Shown piece by piece: positions 24,176 through 32,855 of a stretch of DNA of 64,000 nt; the first letter of the stretch is position 1; every line of letters begins with the position of its first letter. The DNA lies in contig NC_013521.1 of the NCBI RefSeq assembly GCF_000024925.1, positions 434,001 through 498,000 of the forward strand, in the 5' to 3' direction. Source of the DNA: Sanguibacter keddieii DSM 10542. GTDB lineage: Bacteria > Actinomycetota > Actinomycetes > Actinomycetales > Cellulomonadaceae. The notes beneath the pieces were generated by a model. It was given only the letters and a program-made list of their open reading frames with translations, did no database searches and had not been told where the DNA came from. Position numbers and translations under genes: made by a program.

Positions 24176-27100
24176 CCCAGCGCCTCGTCCACCGCCCCGC
24201 GCGCGCCGTCCGGCCGCTCGCCCTCCCGCCCGACAAGGTGGTCAGCACGCCGCCCTCCGTCGGCGGCTCCGCCCAGCAGGGCCTGCCCATCCAGGCGCTC
24301 CTGCCGCTGGTCGGTGCGCTCTCGTCGATGACGATGATGCTCGTCCTGCGCAACAACCCCGTGATGGTGCTCGTCGGCCTCGTGGTCCTCGTCGTCGCGC
24401 TCGTCGGCGGTGTCGGCATGGCGCTGAGCCAGCGCGGCAACGCCGCGCGCACCCGCCGGGAGCAGCGCGAGCGCTACCTCGACTACCTCGAGGAGCTCCG
24501 CGCGGAGCTCGGCGAGGTGGAGCGCACCACCCGCGACGCCGCCCACGTGGTGCACCCGAGCCCCGCAGGGCTGCTCGACGTCGCGCGCGACCCCGCCCGC
24601 CGCTGGGAGCGACGCCGCTGGGACGCCGACTTCCTCGAGGTCCGCGTCGGCCTCGGCGACCGTCCGGTCACCAACCTCGTGCTGCCCACCGACGACCGCC
24701 CGACCGAGCCGCCGGACGCCATGCTGCTCGCCGAGGCGCGCGGCGTCGTCGAGCGCTTCTCACGCCTGCGCTCCGTCCCTGTGACCGTCCCGCTCGACCG
24801 CGTCGGCGAGGTCGCCGTGGTCGGCTCCCGCGAGGACGTGGTGGGCGTGACCCGCTCGCTCCTCGCCCAGGTCGCCACCCTGCACGCCCCCGACGACGTC
24901 GCCGTCGCCCTCGTGTTCCCGCCCTCGCGCGCCGCCGACTGGGCGGGCGTCGACTCCCTGCCGCACGTCGTCGACGACGAGGCCTACGACGGCCCGGCCC
25001 CCGTGCGCCGCGTCGCACCGAGCGTCACCGAGCTGATGCGCGTCGTCGGCCCCGAGCTGCACGCGCGCTCGGCGAGCGCCGCGGAGTCCCGACGCCGCTC
25101 GGGCGGCGACCCCTCCGCGACGGCCCCCCGGATGATCGTGGTGGTCGACGGCTACGGCGACGTCTCGAGCCCCGTCCCCTCGCCCGACAGCATGCTGAGC
25201 CTCGCCGACCTCGGGGTCACCGTGGTGCACCTCGTGGCCGACCGGCTCCAGGAGCCCTCGGACGTCGCCCTGCGCGTCACGGCCGTGGAGGGGAGCGTGC
25301 TCGTCGAGGACCTGCGTCCCTCGCGCGACGAGCCCGTCCCCGCCCGCGCGGTGTCGGACGCCGTCGCCCCGGCGATCCTGCGCGGCCTCGCCTACACGCT
25401 CGCGCCGCTGCGGCTCACCGCCTCGGAGTACGAGGAGTCCCAGCAGGGCCGCGTGGCCCGCACCGACGAGCTGCTCGGCGTGGACGACGTCACCCGCATC
25501 GACGTGGCGGCCGGCTGGCAGCCCCGCTCGGCTCGCGACTTCCTCCGTGTGCCGATCGGCCTCGACGACGACGGCAACCCGCTCATGCTCGACCTCAAGG
25601 AGTCCGCGCAGCTGGGCATGGGCCCGCACGGCCTGTGCGTCGGCGCGACCGGGTCGGGCAAGAGCGAGCTGCTGCGCACCCTCGTCGCGGCCCTCGCCCT
25701 GTCCCACCCGCCCGAGGACCTCGCGATGATCCTCGTCGACTACAAGGGTGGCGCGGCCTTCGCGCCCTTCGAGGACCTGCCGCACGTCGCCGGTCTCATG
25801 GACAACCTCGCCGACGACGCCGGGCTGACCGAGCGCGCCCGCTCGAGCATCAGCGGCGAGATCCTGCGCCGCCAGCAGGTGCTGCGCGCGGCCGGGTCGC
25901 CGTCGATCTCGCACTACCGCGAGATGCGCCGCGAGGACCGGTCCCTCGAGGCGCTGCCGCACCTGCTCCTCGTCATCGACGAGTTCGGCGAGCTGCTCAC
26001 GGCAGAGCCGGACTTCGTCGACCTGCTCCTCATGATCGGGCGCATCGGCCGGTCCATCGGCGTGCACCTGCTGCTGTCGAGCCAGCGCATCGAGGGCGGC
26101 AAGCTCCGCGGCCTCGACACGTACCTGTCGTACCGGGTGGGTCTGCGCACCTTCTCGGAGGCGGAGAGCCGCGTGGTGCTCGACACCCCCGACGCGTTCC
26201 ACCTGCCGGCGGTGCCCGGCTTCGGGTTCCTCAAGGTCGACACGAGCGTCTACCGCAGGTTCCGCGCCGCCTACGTGTCCGGGCCGGTCGAGAAGGCCAG
26301 CGAGCAGCCCGAGCCCGAGGACGACCTCCGCCGCCCGCTGCGGCTCGGCACGTACAACGGCGTCCGCGCCGCCAACGACATCGTCAGCCGCAGCGCCTCG
26401 GCTGGCCGGTCCGAGCCGACCATCAGCCGTCCGTCGGTCAGCCCGCCGATGGTCGACGTCATCGTCCGGCAGCTGCGCTCCGCGGCGCCGTCCGCGCGCC
26501 CGGTGTGGCTCGACCCGCTGCCCTCCCGCCTCACCCTGGGCCGCGTGCTGGGCCGCACCGAGCCGCCCACCTCCGAGGAGCTGTCGACGATCGCCCAGGA
26601 GGGGCGCACGCTGTCCGTCCCCGTCGGGCTGCTCGACGACCCGTCGCGCCAGCGCCAGGACCCGTGGCTGCTCGACCTCGCCCGCGCGGGCGGGCACGTC
26701 GCGCTCATCGGCGCCCCGCAGGCCGGCCGCACCACCTTCCTGTGGACGCTGACCGCCGGGCTCGCGATGACGCACACCCCGCAGCAGGTGTCGGTCTACG
26801 GCATGGACCTCACCGGTGGGGGCCTCGCCCGCATCGAGGGCTTCCCGCACGTCGGCGGGGTGGCGACGCGTGCCAGCCGTGACCGCCTCCGTCGCCTGCT
26901 CGAGGAGCTGCACGGCATGCTCGCCGAGCGCGAGCGGGTCTTCGCCCGCCGTGGCATCGACTCGCTCGCGATGCTCCGCTCGCGCAGCGCCGCGGGACTC
27001 GTGCCCGAGCTCGCCGCAGCCGACGTCGTGCTGCTGGTGGACGGTGTGGGTCGCCTGCGCCAGGACTTCGAGGAGCTCGAGGACAGCTTCGGCGACCTGC

Positions 27101-28254
27101 TCCAGCGCGGTGGTGGCTTCGGCATCCACGTGGTCGCGGCGATGGGCCGCTGGAACGAGCTGCGCCCCGCGCTGCAGAACCTCATCGGCACCCGCGTCGA
27201 GCTGCGGCTCAACGACGCGGCCGACTCGACGGTCGGCCGCAAGCTCGCGGCCACCATCAAGCCGGCCCAGGTCGGGCGGGCGCTGACGGACGAGAGCCTC
27301 TTCGGCCAGGTGGCCCTGCCGGTCCTCGACCCCGCCTACGAGGTCGCGCCCGACGAGGGCGACACCGCCGACGACTCCGACGAGGCCCGCGCGAGCGCCG
27401 GGGACGCCGTCGGCGCTGCCCTCGACGAGCTGGCCGACCGGTCGGCCGGGCTGTGGCACGGACCCGTGGCCGCCCCGATCCGCCTGCTGCCCGAGCACCT
27501 CACGCTCGACGCGCTCCCCGACCCGCTCGACGAGCCCGAGAAGCTGCCCTTCGGCCTGCGACAGGACTCCATGTCGCCCGCGCTGCTCGACCTCGCCGGG
27601 CGCGACCAGCACCTGCTGGTCCTCGGCGACACGCAGTCGGGCAAGTCCACGCTGCTGCGGACCCTCGTCACCGACCTCGTCGAGCGCAGCGACCCCGACG
27701 ACCTCGTGGTCGCGCTCTACGACGTCCGCAGCTCGATCGTCGACACCTGCCCCGAGGAGTACCTCGGCGGTCACGCGTCGAACCCGACGCTGGCCCAGGG
27801 GCTGTCCGCCTCGATCGCCTCGGAGCTCGAGAAGCGCTCGGTCGCGCTCGGGGCAGCGGCGCGCGGCGGCGGCATCGAGGGGCCGCGCATCGTCGTGGTG
27901 GTGGACGACTACGACATCCTCGCCTCCGGGGGCACCGACCCGCTCCGCCCCCTGCTGCCCTACCTGCCCGCGGCCCGCGACCTGCGGCTGCACCTGCTCG
28001 TCGCCCGCCCCGTCGCCGGTGCCTCCCGTGCGCTCTACGAGCCGGTGCTCCAGGCCGTGCGGGACACCGGCGGCTCCGGGTTCCTCATGTCCGGCGACCG
28101 TGCCGAGGGCCAGCTGTTCCCCGGCCTGCGCGCCGAGGCGCTCCCGCCGGGCCGTGGTCGCTGGGTGCGCCGGGGCGAGCGCTCTGTGCTCGTCCAGGTG
28201 GCCGTCGACGAGCCCGCGGTCGACCTCGCGGCCGGTCCGCCGGTGAGCCCGTGA
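24172..28254 (+). CDS. eccC: EccC, FtsK/SpoIIIE-type secretion ATPase
   Basis: A 1360-residue protein, the motor and substrate receptor of type VII secretion. Two N-terminal membrane segments (about 42-80) precede three FtsK/SpoIIIE modules with P-loops GATGSGKSEL (about 493), GAPQAGRTTF (about 848, lysine replaced by Arg) and GDTQSGKSTL (about 1153). Only the first has a full Walker B (LLLVIDEFGELL). ATPase 2 and 3 usually bind substrate signals. Single-chain form (EccCa+EccCb fused). The ATG overlaps the previous stop. A far longer open frame upstream is spurious. Confidence 0.97.
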   Translation: MTQRLVHRPARAVRPLALPPDKVVSTPPSVGGSAQQGLPIQALLPLVGALSSMTMMLVLRNNPVMVLVGLVVLVVALVGGVGMALSQRGNAARTRREQRERYLDYLEELRAELGEVERTTRDAAHVVHPSPAGLLDVARDPARRWERRRWDADFLEVRVGLGDRPVTNLVLPTDDRPTEPPDAMLLAEARGVVERFSRLRSVPVTVPLDRVGEVAVVGSREDVVGVTRSLLAQVATLHAPDDVAVALVFPPSRAADWAGVDSLPHVVDDEAYDGPAPVRRVAPSVTELMRVVGPELHARSASAAESRRRSGGDPSATAPRMIVVVDGYGDVSSPVPSPDSMLSLADLGVTVVHLVADRLQEPSDVALRVTAVEGSVLVEDLRPSRDEPVPARAVSDAVAPAILRGLAYTLAPLRLTASEYEESQQGRVARTDELLGVDDVTRIDVAAGWQPRSARDFLRVPIGLDDDGNPLMLDLKESAQLGMGPHGLCVGATGSGKSELLRTLVAALALSHPPEDLAMILVDYKGGAAFAPFEDLPHVAGLMDNLADDAGLTERARSSISGEILRRQQVLRAAGSPSISHYREMRREDRSLEALPHLLLVIDEFGELLTAEPDFVDLLLMIGRIGRSIGVHLLLSSQRIEGGKLRGLDTYLSYRVGLRTFSEAESRVVLDTPDAFHLPAVPGFGFLKVDTSVYRRFRAAYVSGPVEKASEQPEPEDDLRRPLRLGTYNGVRAANDIVSRSASAGRSEPTISRPSVSPPMVDVIVRQLRSAAPSARPVWLDPLPSRLTLGRVLGRTEPPTSEELSTIAQEGRTLSVPVGLLDDPSRQRQDPWLLDLARAGGHVALIGAPQAGRTTFLWTLTAGLAMTHTPQQVSVYGMDLTGGGLARIEGFPHVGGVATRASRDRLRRLLEELHGMLAERERVFARRGIDSLAMLRSRSAAGLVPELAAADVVLLVDGVGRLRQDFEELEDSFGDLLQRGGGFGIHVVAAMGRWNELRPALQNLIGTRVELRLNDAADSTVGRKLAATIKPAQVGRALTDESLFGQVALPVLDPAYEVAPDEGDTADDSDEARASAGDAVGAALDELADRSAGLWHGPVAAPIRLLPEHLTLDALPDPLDEPEKLPFGLRQDSMSPALLDLAGRDQHLLVLGDTQSGKSTLLRTLVTDLVERSDPDDLVVALYDVRSSIVDTCPEEYLGGHASNPTLAQGLSASIASELEKRSVALGAAARGGGIEGPRIVVVVDDYDILASGGTDPLRPLLPYLPAARDLRLHLLVARPVAGASRALYEPVLQAVRDTGGSGFLMSGDRAEGQLFPGLRAEALPPGRGRWVRRGERSVLVQVAVDEPAVDLAAGPPVSP

Positions 28255-28338
28255 GCCGCGCGGACATCCCGGCAGTCCGGCGGAGATCCCGAGCGGCAGA
28301 CGTCCTGACAACCCCCGCGACAGACCGAGGAGGTCCCG

Positions 28339-28728
28339 GTGCCCCGTGAGATCGTGGTCATCACCCCCGTCCCCGTGACGACCGAAGAGCTGCTGCTGGC
28401 AGCCCAGGAGGTCGAGCCGACCCTCCGGTTCCGGCAGGTCGGCGGCGGCGCCGTCGTCCAGCTGGTCGACGACGCGGACTCCGAGCCCGTCTTGTCCGTC
28501 CAGCAGCCCTCGGCGTTACGTGTCCCGAGCGAGATCGAGCGGCTGCTCCCCGCGGGCTCGGTCCCCACGCCGGTCCGGGCAGCAGTCGTCGCCGCGGCCG
28601 AGAGCGGCGAGGCGGTGTGGCTCGAGGCCCTCGCGCCCTTCGACGCGCGGGGTGCCGTGGGCGTCGCGGTCGCGCGTCGCCTCGCGGCACGCCTCGGCGG
28701 CGCGTGCGTCGTCCAGGACGGACGATGA
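28339..28728 (+). CDS. Small type VII locus protein of unknown function
   Basis: A 129-residue soluble protein not recognised as a known family: MPREIVVITPVPVTTEELLL at the start, an Ala/Val-rich C-terminal helix (GVAVARRLAARLGGACVV). It begins at a GTG behind GAGGAGGT and is 85 nt from eccC, so it is probably transcribed with it. Its stop overlaps the next start (ATGA). It could be a chaperone-like factor of the EspG class, but no motif proves this. Confidence 0.68.
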   Translation: MPREIVVITPVPVTTEELLLAAQEVEPTLRFRQVGGGAVVQLVDDADSEPVLSVQQPSALRVPSEIERLLPAGSVPTPVRAAVVAAAESGEAVWLEALAPFDARGAVGVAVARRLAARLGGACVVQDGR

Positions 28729-29339
28729 CCAGCACACGCCGGACGCCACTGCCCGCCGAGGCGGCGCGCTGGCTCGCCGTCGACCTCGGCAGCCGTCCGG
28801 CGCAGGTGGTCTTCGCGGGCGTGACCGGCGGCGCCGGGGCCACGACCCTCACCGCGCTCGTGGCCCGCTGCCTCGCCACCTACCGCGCGCCGACCCGTCC
28901 CCGGCCGTCCGTCGCCGTCCTCGACCACGACGGCGGCACCGTGCACGAGCGCAGCGGCGCGCCCGCTGCCGGCAGCCCGGCCGATGCCGACGTGCTGCTG
29001 CGGTGCCTAGGTGCGCAGGCTCTCAACCCCGAGCCGACGCTGCTCGACGACCCGACGGTCGTCGCCGTCGTCGTGGTGCCCTGGCACCAGGACGGGCTCG
29101 GCATGGGCGAGACCGCGGCGGACCGGCTCGGCGTCGAGAGGACGGTCGTCGTCCCCGTGGACGTCACCCGCGCCCGGGTCGGTGGCGCGGTGCTCGGCCT
29201 GCCGTGGGACCGCGCGCTGGCAGCCCCCGGGGAGATCTCTGGGGGCGCGCTCGCGCCCGTGACCCGTCGAGCGGTCCTCGCCGTCACGGCAGAGGTGCTG
29301 GCGGCGGCCCGACGCGTCGCGGTCCTCACCGCACGCTGA
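28725..29339 (+). CDS. Second MinD/ParA-like protein of the type VII locus
   Basis: A 204-residue P-loop-like protein. After LAVDLGSRPAQVVFAGVTGG comes a degenerate Walker A (GGAGATTLTALVARC near 34-48). It has a segment VAVVVVPWHQDGLGMGET reminiscent of MinD switch regions but is short. It is the second protein of this type in the operon. The ATG overlaps the previous stop and it ends the plus-strand operon 18 nt from the convergent DUF4235 gene. Probably an accessory secretion regulator. Confidence 0.68.
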   Translation: MTSTRRTPLPAEAARWLAVDLGSRPAQVVFAGVTGGAGATTLTALVARCLATYRAPTRPRPSVAVLDHDGGTVHERSGAPAAGSPADADVLLRCLGAQALNPEPTLLDDPTVVAVVVVPWHQDGLGMGETAADRLGVERTVVVPVDVTRARVGGAVLGLPWDRALAAPGEISGGALAPVTRRAVLAVTAEVLAAARRVAVLTAR

Positions 29340-29357
29340 GCCGCCGCTGTCCTCCGG

Positions 29358-29621
29358 TCAGCCCTTGCGGGCGTGGATGCGCGTCGCGACGCGGGAGGTG
29401 CCGCGGGTCGCGAGGACGCGCGTGAGCGCCGCGGTCGCGCTCGTGACGGCGGCGAAGGCGACGATGCTCGCGACGGTCGCGTCGTCGTCGTCGGTGTGGA
29501 CCGGGGAGTGCCCGGTGGCCTTGGTCCACAGCGCGGCGACGGCCTTCTGAGCCAGCCACCCGGCGCCGAGCGAGACAGCGAGCGTGGTGAGCTTCATGGG
29601 TACCGACTGGTCCTTGGCCAC
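29358..29621 (-). CDS. DUF4235 small membrane protein
   Basis: An 87-residue protein with a membrane-associated hairpin (LAVSLGAGWLAQKAVAALWT and ASIVAFAAVTSATAALTRVL) and a basic C-terminus. The pattern matches DUF4235, a widespread actinobacterial family of unknown function. GTG start at 29621 behind GGAGGAATC. Convergent with the secretion operon. Confidence 0.82.
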   Translation of the reverse strand: MAKDQSVPMKLTTLAVSLGAGWLAQKAVAALWTKATGHSPVHTDDDDATVASIVAFAAVTSATAALTRVLATRGTSRVATRIHARKG

Positions 29622-29724
29622 GATTCCTCCGCGGTAGTTCGTCTGTGCTGGTCAGGTCCTGATCAGCTGCCGCCCCCACGGTATCTCCCGCCCCGCAGCC
29701 CCGCACCCCACCGACACGGACCGC

Positions 29725-29794
29725 CTCTCATGCTCCGGGCGCGACGACCGGGCACGCCCTAGAGGCCCCTGTCGTCGCGCCCGGAGCATGAGAG
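29725..29794. repeat. Perfect 24-bp inverted repeat
   Basis: Arms 29725-29748 and 29771-29794 are exactly complementary over 24 bp, with a 22-nt spacer. The arm core is GCTCCGGGCGCGACGAC. It lies between divergent genes, just before the TPP riboswitch, so a terminator role is not obvious. It may be a miniature mobile element remnant or a protein-binding cruciform. Confidence 0.85.
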
Positions 29795-29816
29795 CGAGGA
29801 GGTAGCCTGGGAGGGA

Positions 29817-29903
29817 ACGACAGGGGAGCGCAGGAGCGCTGAGAGTGCGGAACCACCCGCAGACCCTCGAACCTGATCCGGTTTGCACCGGCGTAGGGAG
29901 TCG
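29817..29903 (+). promoter_or_regulatory. TPP riboswitch
   Basis: Contains the conserved CTGAGA (29839-29844), GACCCTCGAACCTGATC (about 29862-29877) and GCGTAGGGAG (29891-29900) elements of the thiamine pyrophosphate (THI) element in the right order and spacing, between paired P1 arms. Located 66 nt upstream of the thiamine transporter operon. It would shut off transporter expression when TPP is plentiful. Confidence 0.95.
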
Positions 29904-29913
29904 GGCTATCTCG

Positions 29914-29929
29914 CCACGCATGCGCGTGG
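29914..29929 (+). promoter_or_regulatory. Expression-platform hairpin after TPP riboswitch
   Basis: CCACGC and GCGTGG pair around ATGC just after the riboswitch. A second small hairpin (GTCC-AGGA-GGAC) could mask the AGGAGG ribosome site of the first transporter gene, which suggests translational control. Confidence 0.45.
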
Positions 29930-29968
29930 TACCCCTTCTGAGGCACATGTCCAGGAGGACGCATCACC

Positions 29969-31072
29969 ATGAGCACCACCACCAGCACCGTCAGGGCTAG
30001 CGGCCGACCGGCCCGCCTCACGACCGCGGCGGTCGCCGGGGCGCTGAGCCTCGCCCTCGCCGCCTGCTCGAGCAGCACCGACGCCGGCTCCGACGGGTCG
30101 GGCGACAGCGCCGGCAGCCCGACCACCGTCGACGTCGTCGTCCACGACTCCTTCGGGATCACCGACGAGGCCAAGGCGGCCTTCGAGGAGGAGAGCGGCT
30201 TCACCCTCAACGTCATCACCACCGGCGACGGCGGTGCCCTCGCCAACAAGCTGGTCCTCACCAAGGAGTCCCCGCTGGGCGACGTGGCCTTCGGCATCGA
30301 CAACTCCTTCGCGTCACGCGCCGTCGACGAGGGCGTCTTCGAGCCTTACACCTCGCCCGCCCTGCCAGACGGTGCCGGCGACCTCGCCGTCGACGACACC
30401 GGCACGCTCACCCCGGTCGACTACGGCGACGTGTGCCTCAACGTCGACACCGGCTGGTTCGACGAGGCCGGCATCGACGCCCCCGAGACCCTCGAGGACC
30501 TCGCCGACCCGCAGTACGCGGACCTCACCGTCGTCACCAACCCGGCCACCTCGACGCCCGGCCTGTCGTTCCTCTTCGCGACCATCGGCCACTTCGGCAC
30601 CGACGGGTACCTCGACTACTGGTCGAGCCTGACCGACAACGGCCTCAAGGTCGTCGACGGCTGGGAGGACGCCTACTACACCGACTTCTCGGCGAGCGGC
30701 GAGGGCGACCGCCCGGTCGTGCTGTCCTACGCGTCGTCCCCCGCCTACACCGTGAGCGACGACGGCACCTCGAGCACCACCGCGGCGCTCCTCGACACCT
30801 GCTTCCGCCAGGTGGAGTACGCCGGCGTCCTCGCGAACGGCGACAACCCCGAGGGCGCGCAGGCCTTCGTGGACTTCCTGCTGGGCGACCAGTTCCAGTC
30901 GGACATCCCCGAGACCATGTACGTGTTCCCGGTGAGCCCCGACGCGACCATCCCCGCCGAGTGGGAGACCTTCGCCCCCGTCCCCACGTCGCCGATCGCC
31001 CTCGACCCGGCCGAGATCTCCGCGAACCGCGACACGTGGATCAAGGACTGGACCGCTCAGGTGGTCGGCTGA
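29969..31072 (+). CDS. thiB: Thiamine-binding lipoprotein of ABC importer
   Basis: A 367-residue exported lipoprotein, lipobox LALAACS at about 28-34 then Ser/Asp-rich linker. Mature part begins VDVVVHDSFGITDEAKAAFE and resembles TbpA/ThiB thiamine-binding proteins (VDVYDHDSF-type start, DYGDVCLNVDTGWFDE, ATSTPGLSFLFATIGHFG). AGGAGG precedes the ATG. TPP riboswitch directly upstream and ThiP/ThiQ-like genes downstream make the assignment firm. Confidence 0.95.
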   Translation: MSTTTSTVRASGRPARLTTAAVAGALSLALAACSSSTDAGSDGSGDSAGSPTTVDVVVHDSFGITDEAKAAFEEESGFTLNVITTGDGGALANKLVLTKESPLGDVAFGIDNSFASRAVDEGVFEPYTSPALPDGAGDLAVDDTGTLTPVDYGDVCLNVDTGWFDEAGIDAPETLEDLADPQYADLTVVTNPATSTPGLSFLFATIGHFGTDGYLDYWSSLTDNGLKVVDGWEDAYYTDFSASGEGDRPVVLSYASSPAYTVSDDGTSSTTAALLDTCFRQVEYAGVLANGDNPEGAQAFVDFLLGDQFQSDIPETMYVFPVSPDATIPAEWETFAPVPTSPIALDPAEISANRDTWIKDWTAQVVG

Positions 31073-31076
31073 TCTC

Positions 31077-32855
31077 GTGACCACCCTCCAGGACGACGTC
31101 AGGACCCGCCGGGACCCGGCCGACGCACCCCGCGGACCGGGCGGGCGCCCCGCGCGCCCGTCCGGCCGCGGCCGGCTGCCCGCCCGCACGGGGCTGGTGG
31201 CCCGTCGGGCCTCGTGGGCGCTCGCGGTGCTCGTGCCGGTCGCGTTCCTGGGGATGTTCTTCGTGTGGCCGGTCAGCGCCCTCGTCGGCCGCGGCTTCGT
31301 GGCCGACGGGGCGCTCGACCTCGGCGGCTTCGCCGAGGTGTTCTCCCAGCCGCGCACCTGGCGGATCGTCGGGTACACCCTCGCGCAGGCAGCCCTCGGG
31401 ACCGTGGTGTCGCTGCTGCTCGGCATCCCGGGCGCCTACGTCCTGTACCGCTGCACCTTCCGGGGGCAGGCGCTGGTCCGGGCCTTCGTCACGGTGCCCT
31501 TCGTGCTGCCCACCGTCGTCGTGGGCGTCGCCTTCCGCGCGCTGCTCGCCGAGTCGGGCCCGCTCGGTTCCTTGCAGCTCGACGGGACCTTCACGGCGAT
31601 CGTCATCGCCCTCGTGTTCTTCAACTACTCCGTGGTGGTGCGCACCGTCGGCGGGCTGTGGGAGCACCTCGACCCGCGCGCCGAGCAGGCCGCCCGCGCC
31701 CTCGGGGCCTCGCCCGCACGGGCCTTCTGGACGGTGACGCTCCCGGCCCTCGGTCCTGCCGTCGCGTCGGCCGCCGCGGTCGTCTTCCTCTTCTGCGCGA
31801 CGGCCTTCGGCGTCGTGCTCGTGCTCGGCGGCCAGCGCTACGGCACCATCGAGACCGAGATCTGGATGCAGACCGTCCAGTTCCTCGACCTGCGGACCGC
31901 CGCGGTCCTGTCGGTCGTCCAGCTGGTGGTGGTCAGCGCCGCCCTGGCGGTCGCGTCCCGGGCGCGAGCCCGGCGCGAGACCGCGCTCGCGCTGACCGCA
32001 GCGACACGGTCGACGCACCCGCTGCGCCTGCGCAGCGCCGACGCCCTGCCCGCCGCGCTGACGGCCGTGGTGGTCGTGGTGCTGCTGGCCTGGCCCATCG
32101 CCAACCTCGTGGTCCGGTCGTTGCGCACGCCCGACGGCTGGGGGCTGGACAACTACGTCGCGCTCGGCACGACGGGCGGGCGCAACGCGCTCACCGTCAC
32201 CGTGTGGGAGGCAGCGGCCACCTCGCTGCGCACCGCCGCCTGGGCGACGGTCATCGCCCTCGTGGTCGGCGGGCTCGTGGCCCTCGTCGTGTCGCGGCGC
32301 CCGCGCGACCGGCGAGCACGCCGGGCCGTGTCGGTCATGGACTCGGTGTTCATGCTGCCCCTCGGGGTGTCGGCCGTGACCGTCGGCTTCGGGTTCCTCA
32401 TCACCCTCGACCGGCCGCTCGGGCTGAGCGTCGACCTGCGGACCTCGGGCCTGCTCGTGCCGATCGCCCAGGCGGTGGTGGCCACGCCCCTCGTCGTGCG
32501 GACGGTGCTGCCGGTCCTGCGCGCCATCGACCCGCGCCAGCGCGAGGTCGCGGCCACCCTCGGTGCACCCCCGGGGCGGGTGCTCGCGACCGTCGACTGG
32601 CCCATCGTCGCGCGGTCGCTCGGCCTCGCGATCGGCTTCGCCTTCGCGGTCTCGCTCGGGGAGTTCGGCGCGACGTCGTTCCTCGCCCGGCCCGACGGCG
32701 CCACGCTGCCCGTCGTCATCTTCCGGCTCATCGGCCGGCCCGGCGCGGAGAACTACGGCATGGCGCTCGCCGCCTCCGTGGTCCTCGCGCTCCTCACCGC
32801 GACCGTCATGCTCCTCGCGGAGCGGCTGCGCGGCGACCGGACAGGAGAGTTCTGA
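31077..32855 (+). CDS. thiP: Thiamine ABC transporter permease
   Basis: A 592-residue inner-membrane protein containing two fused permease domains with about 12 hydrophobic segments, the ThiP layout. Each half has an EAA-type loop: EQAARALGASPARAF (about 200) and REVAATLGAPPGRVL (about 485). GTG start at 31077, 4 nt after the thiB stop. The 3' end overlaps the ATPase start by TGATG, so the operon is translationally coupled. Imports thiamine delivered by ThiB. Confidence 0.94.
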   Translation: MTTLQDDVRTRRDPADAPRGPGGRPARPSGRGRLPARTGLVARRASWALAVLVPVAFLGMFFVWPVSALVGRGFVADGALDLGGFAEVFSQPRTWRIVGYTLAQAALGTVVSLLLGIPGAYVLYRCTFRGQALVRAFVTVPFVLPTVVVGVAFRALLAESGPLGSLQLDGTFTAIVIALVFFNYSVVVRTVGGLWEHLDPRAEQAARALGASPARAFWTVTLPALGPAVASAAAVVFLFCATAFGVVLVLGGQRYGTIETEIWMQTVQFLDLRTAAVLSVVQLVVVSAALAVASRARARRETALALTAATRSTHPLRLRSADALPAALTAVVVVVLLAWPIANLVVRSLRTPDGWGLDNYVALGTTGGRNALTVTVWEAAATSLRTAAWATVIALVVGGLVALVVSRRPRDRRARRAVSVMDSVFMLPLGVSAVTVGFGFLITLDRPLGLSVDLRTSGLLVPIAQAVVATPLVVRTVLPVLRAIDPRQREVAATLGAPPGRVLATVDWPIVARSLGLAIGFAFAVSLGEFGATSFLARPDGATLPVVIFRLIGRPGAENYGMALAASVVLALLTATVMLLAERLRGDRTGEF

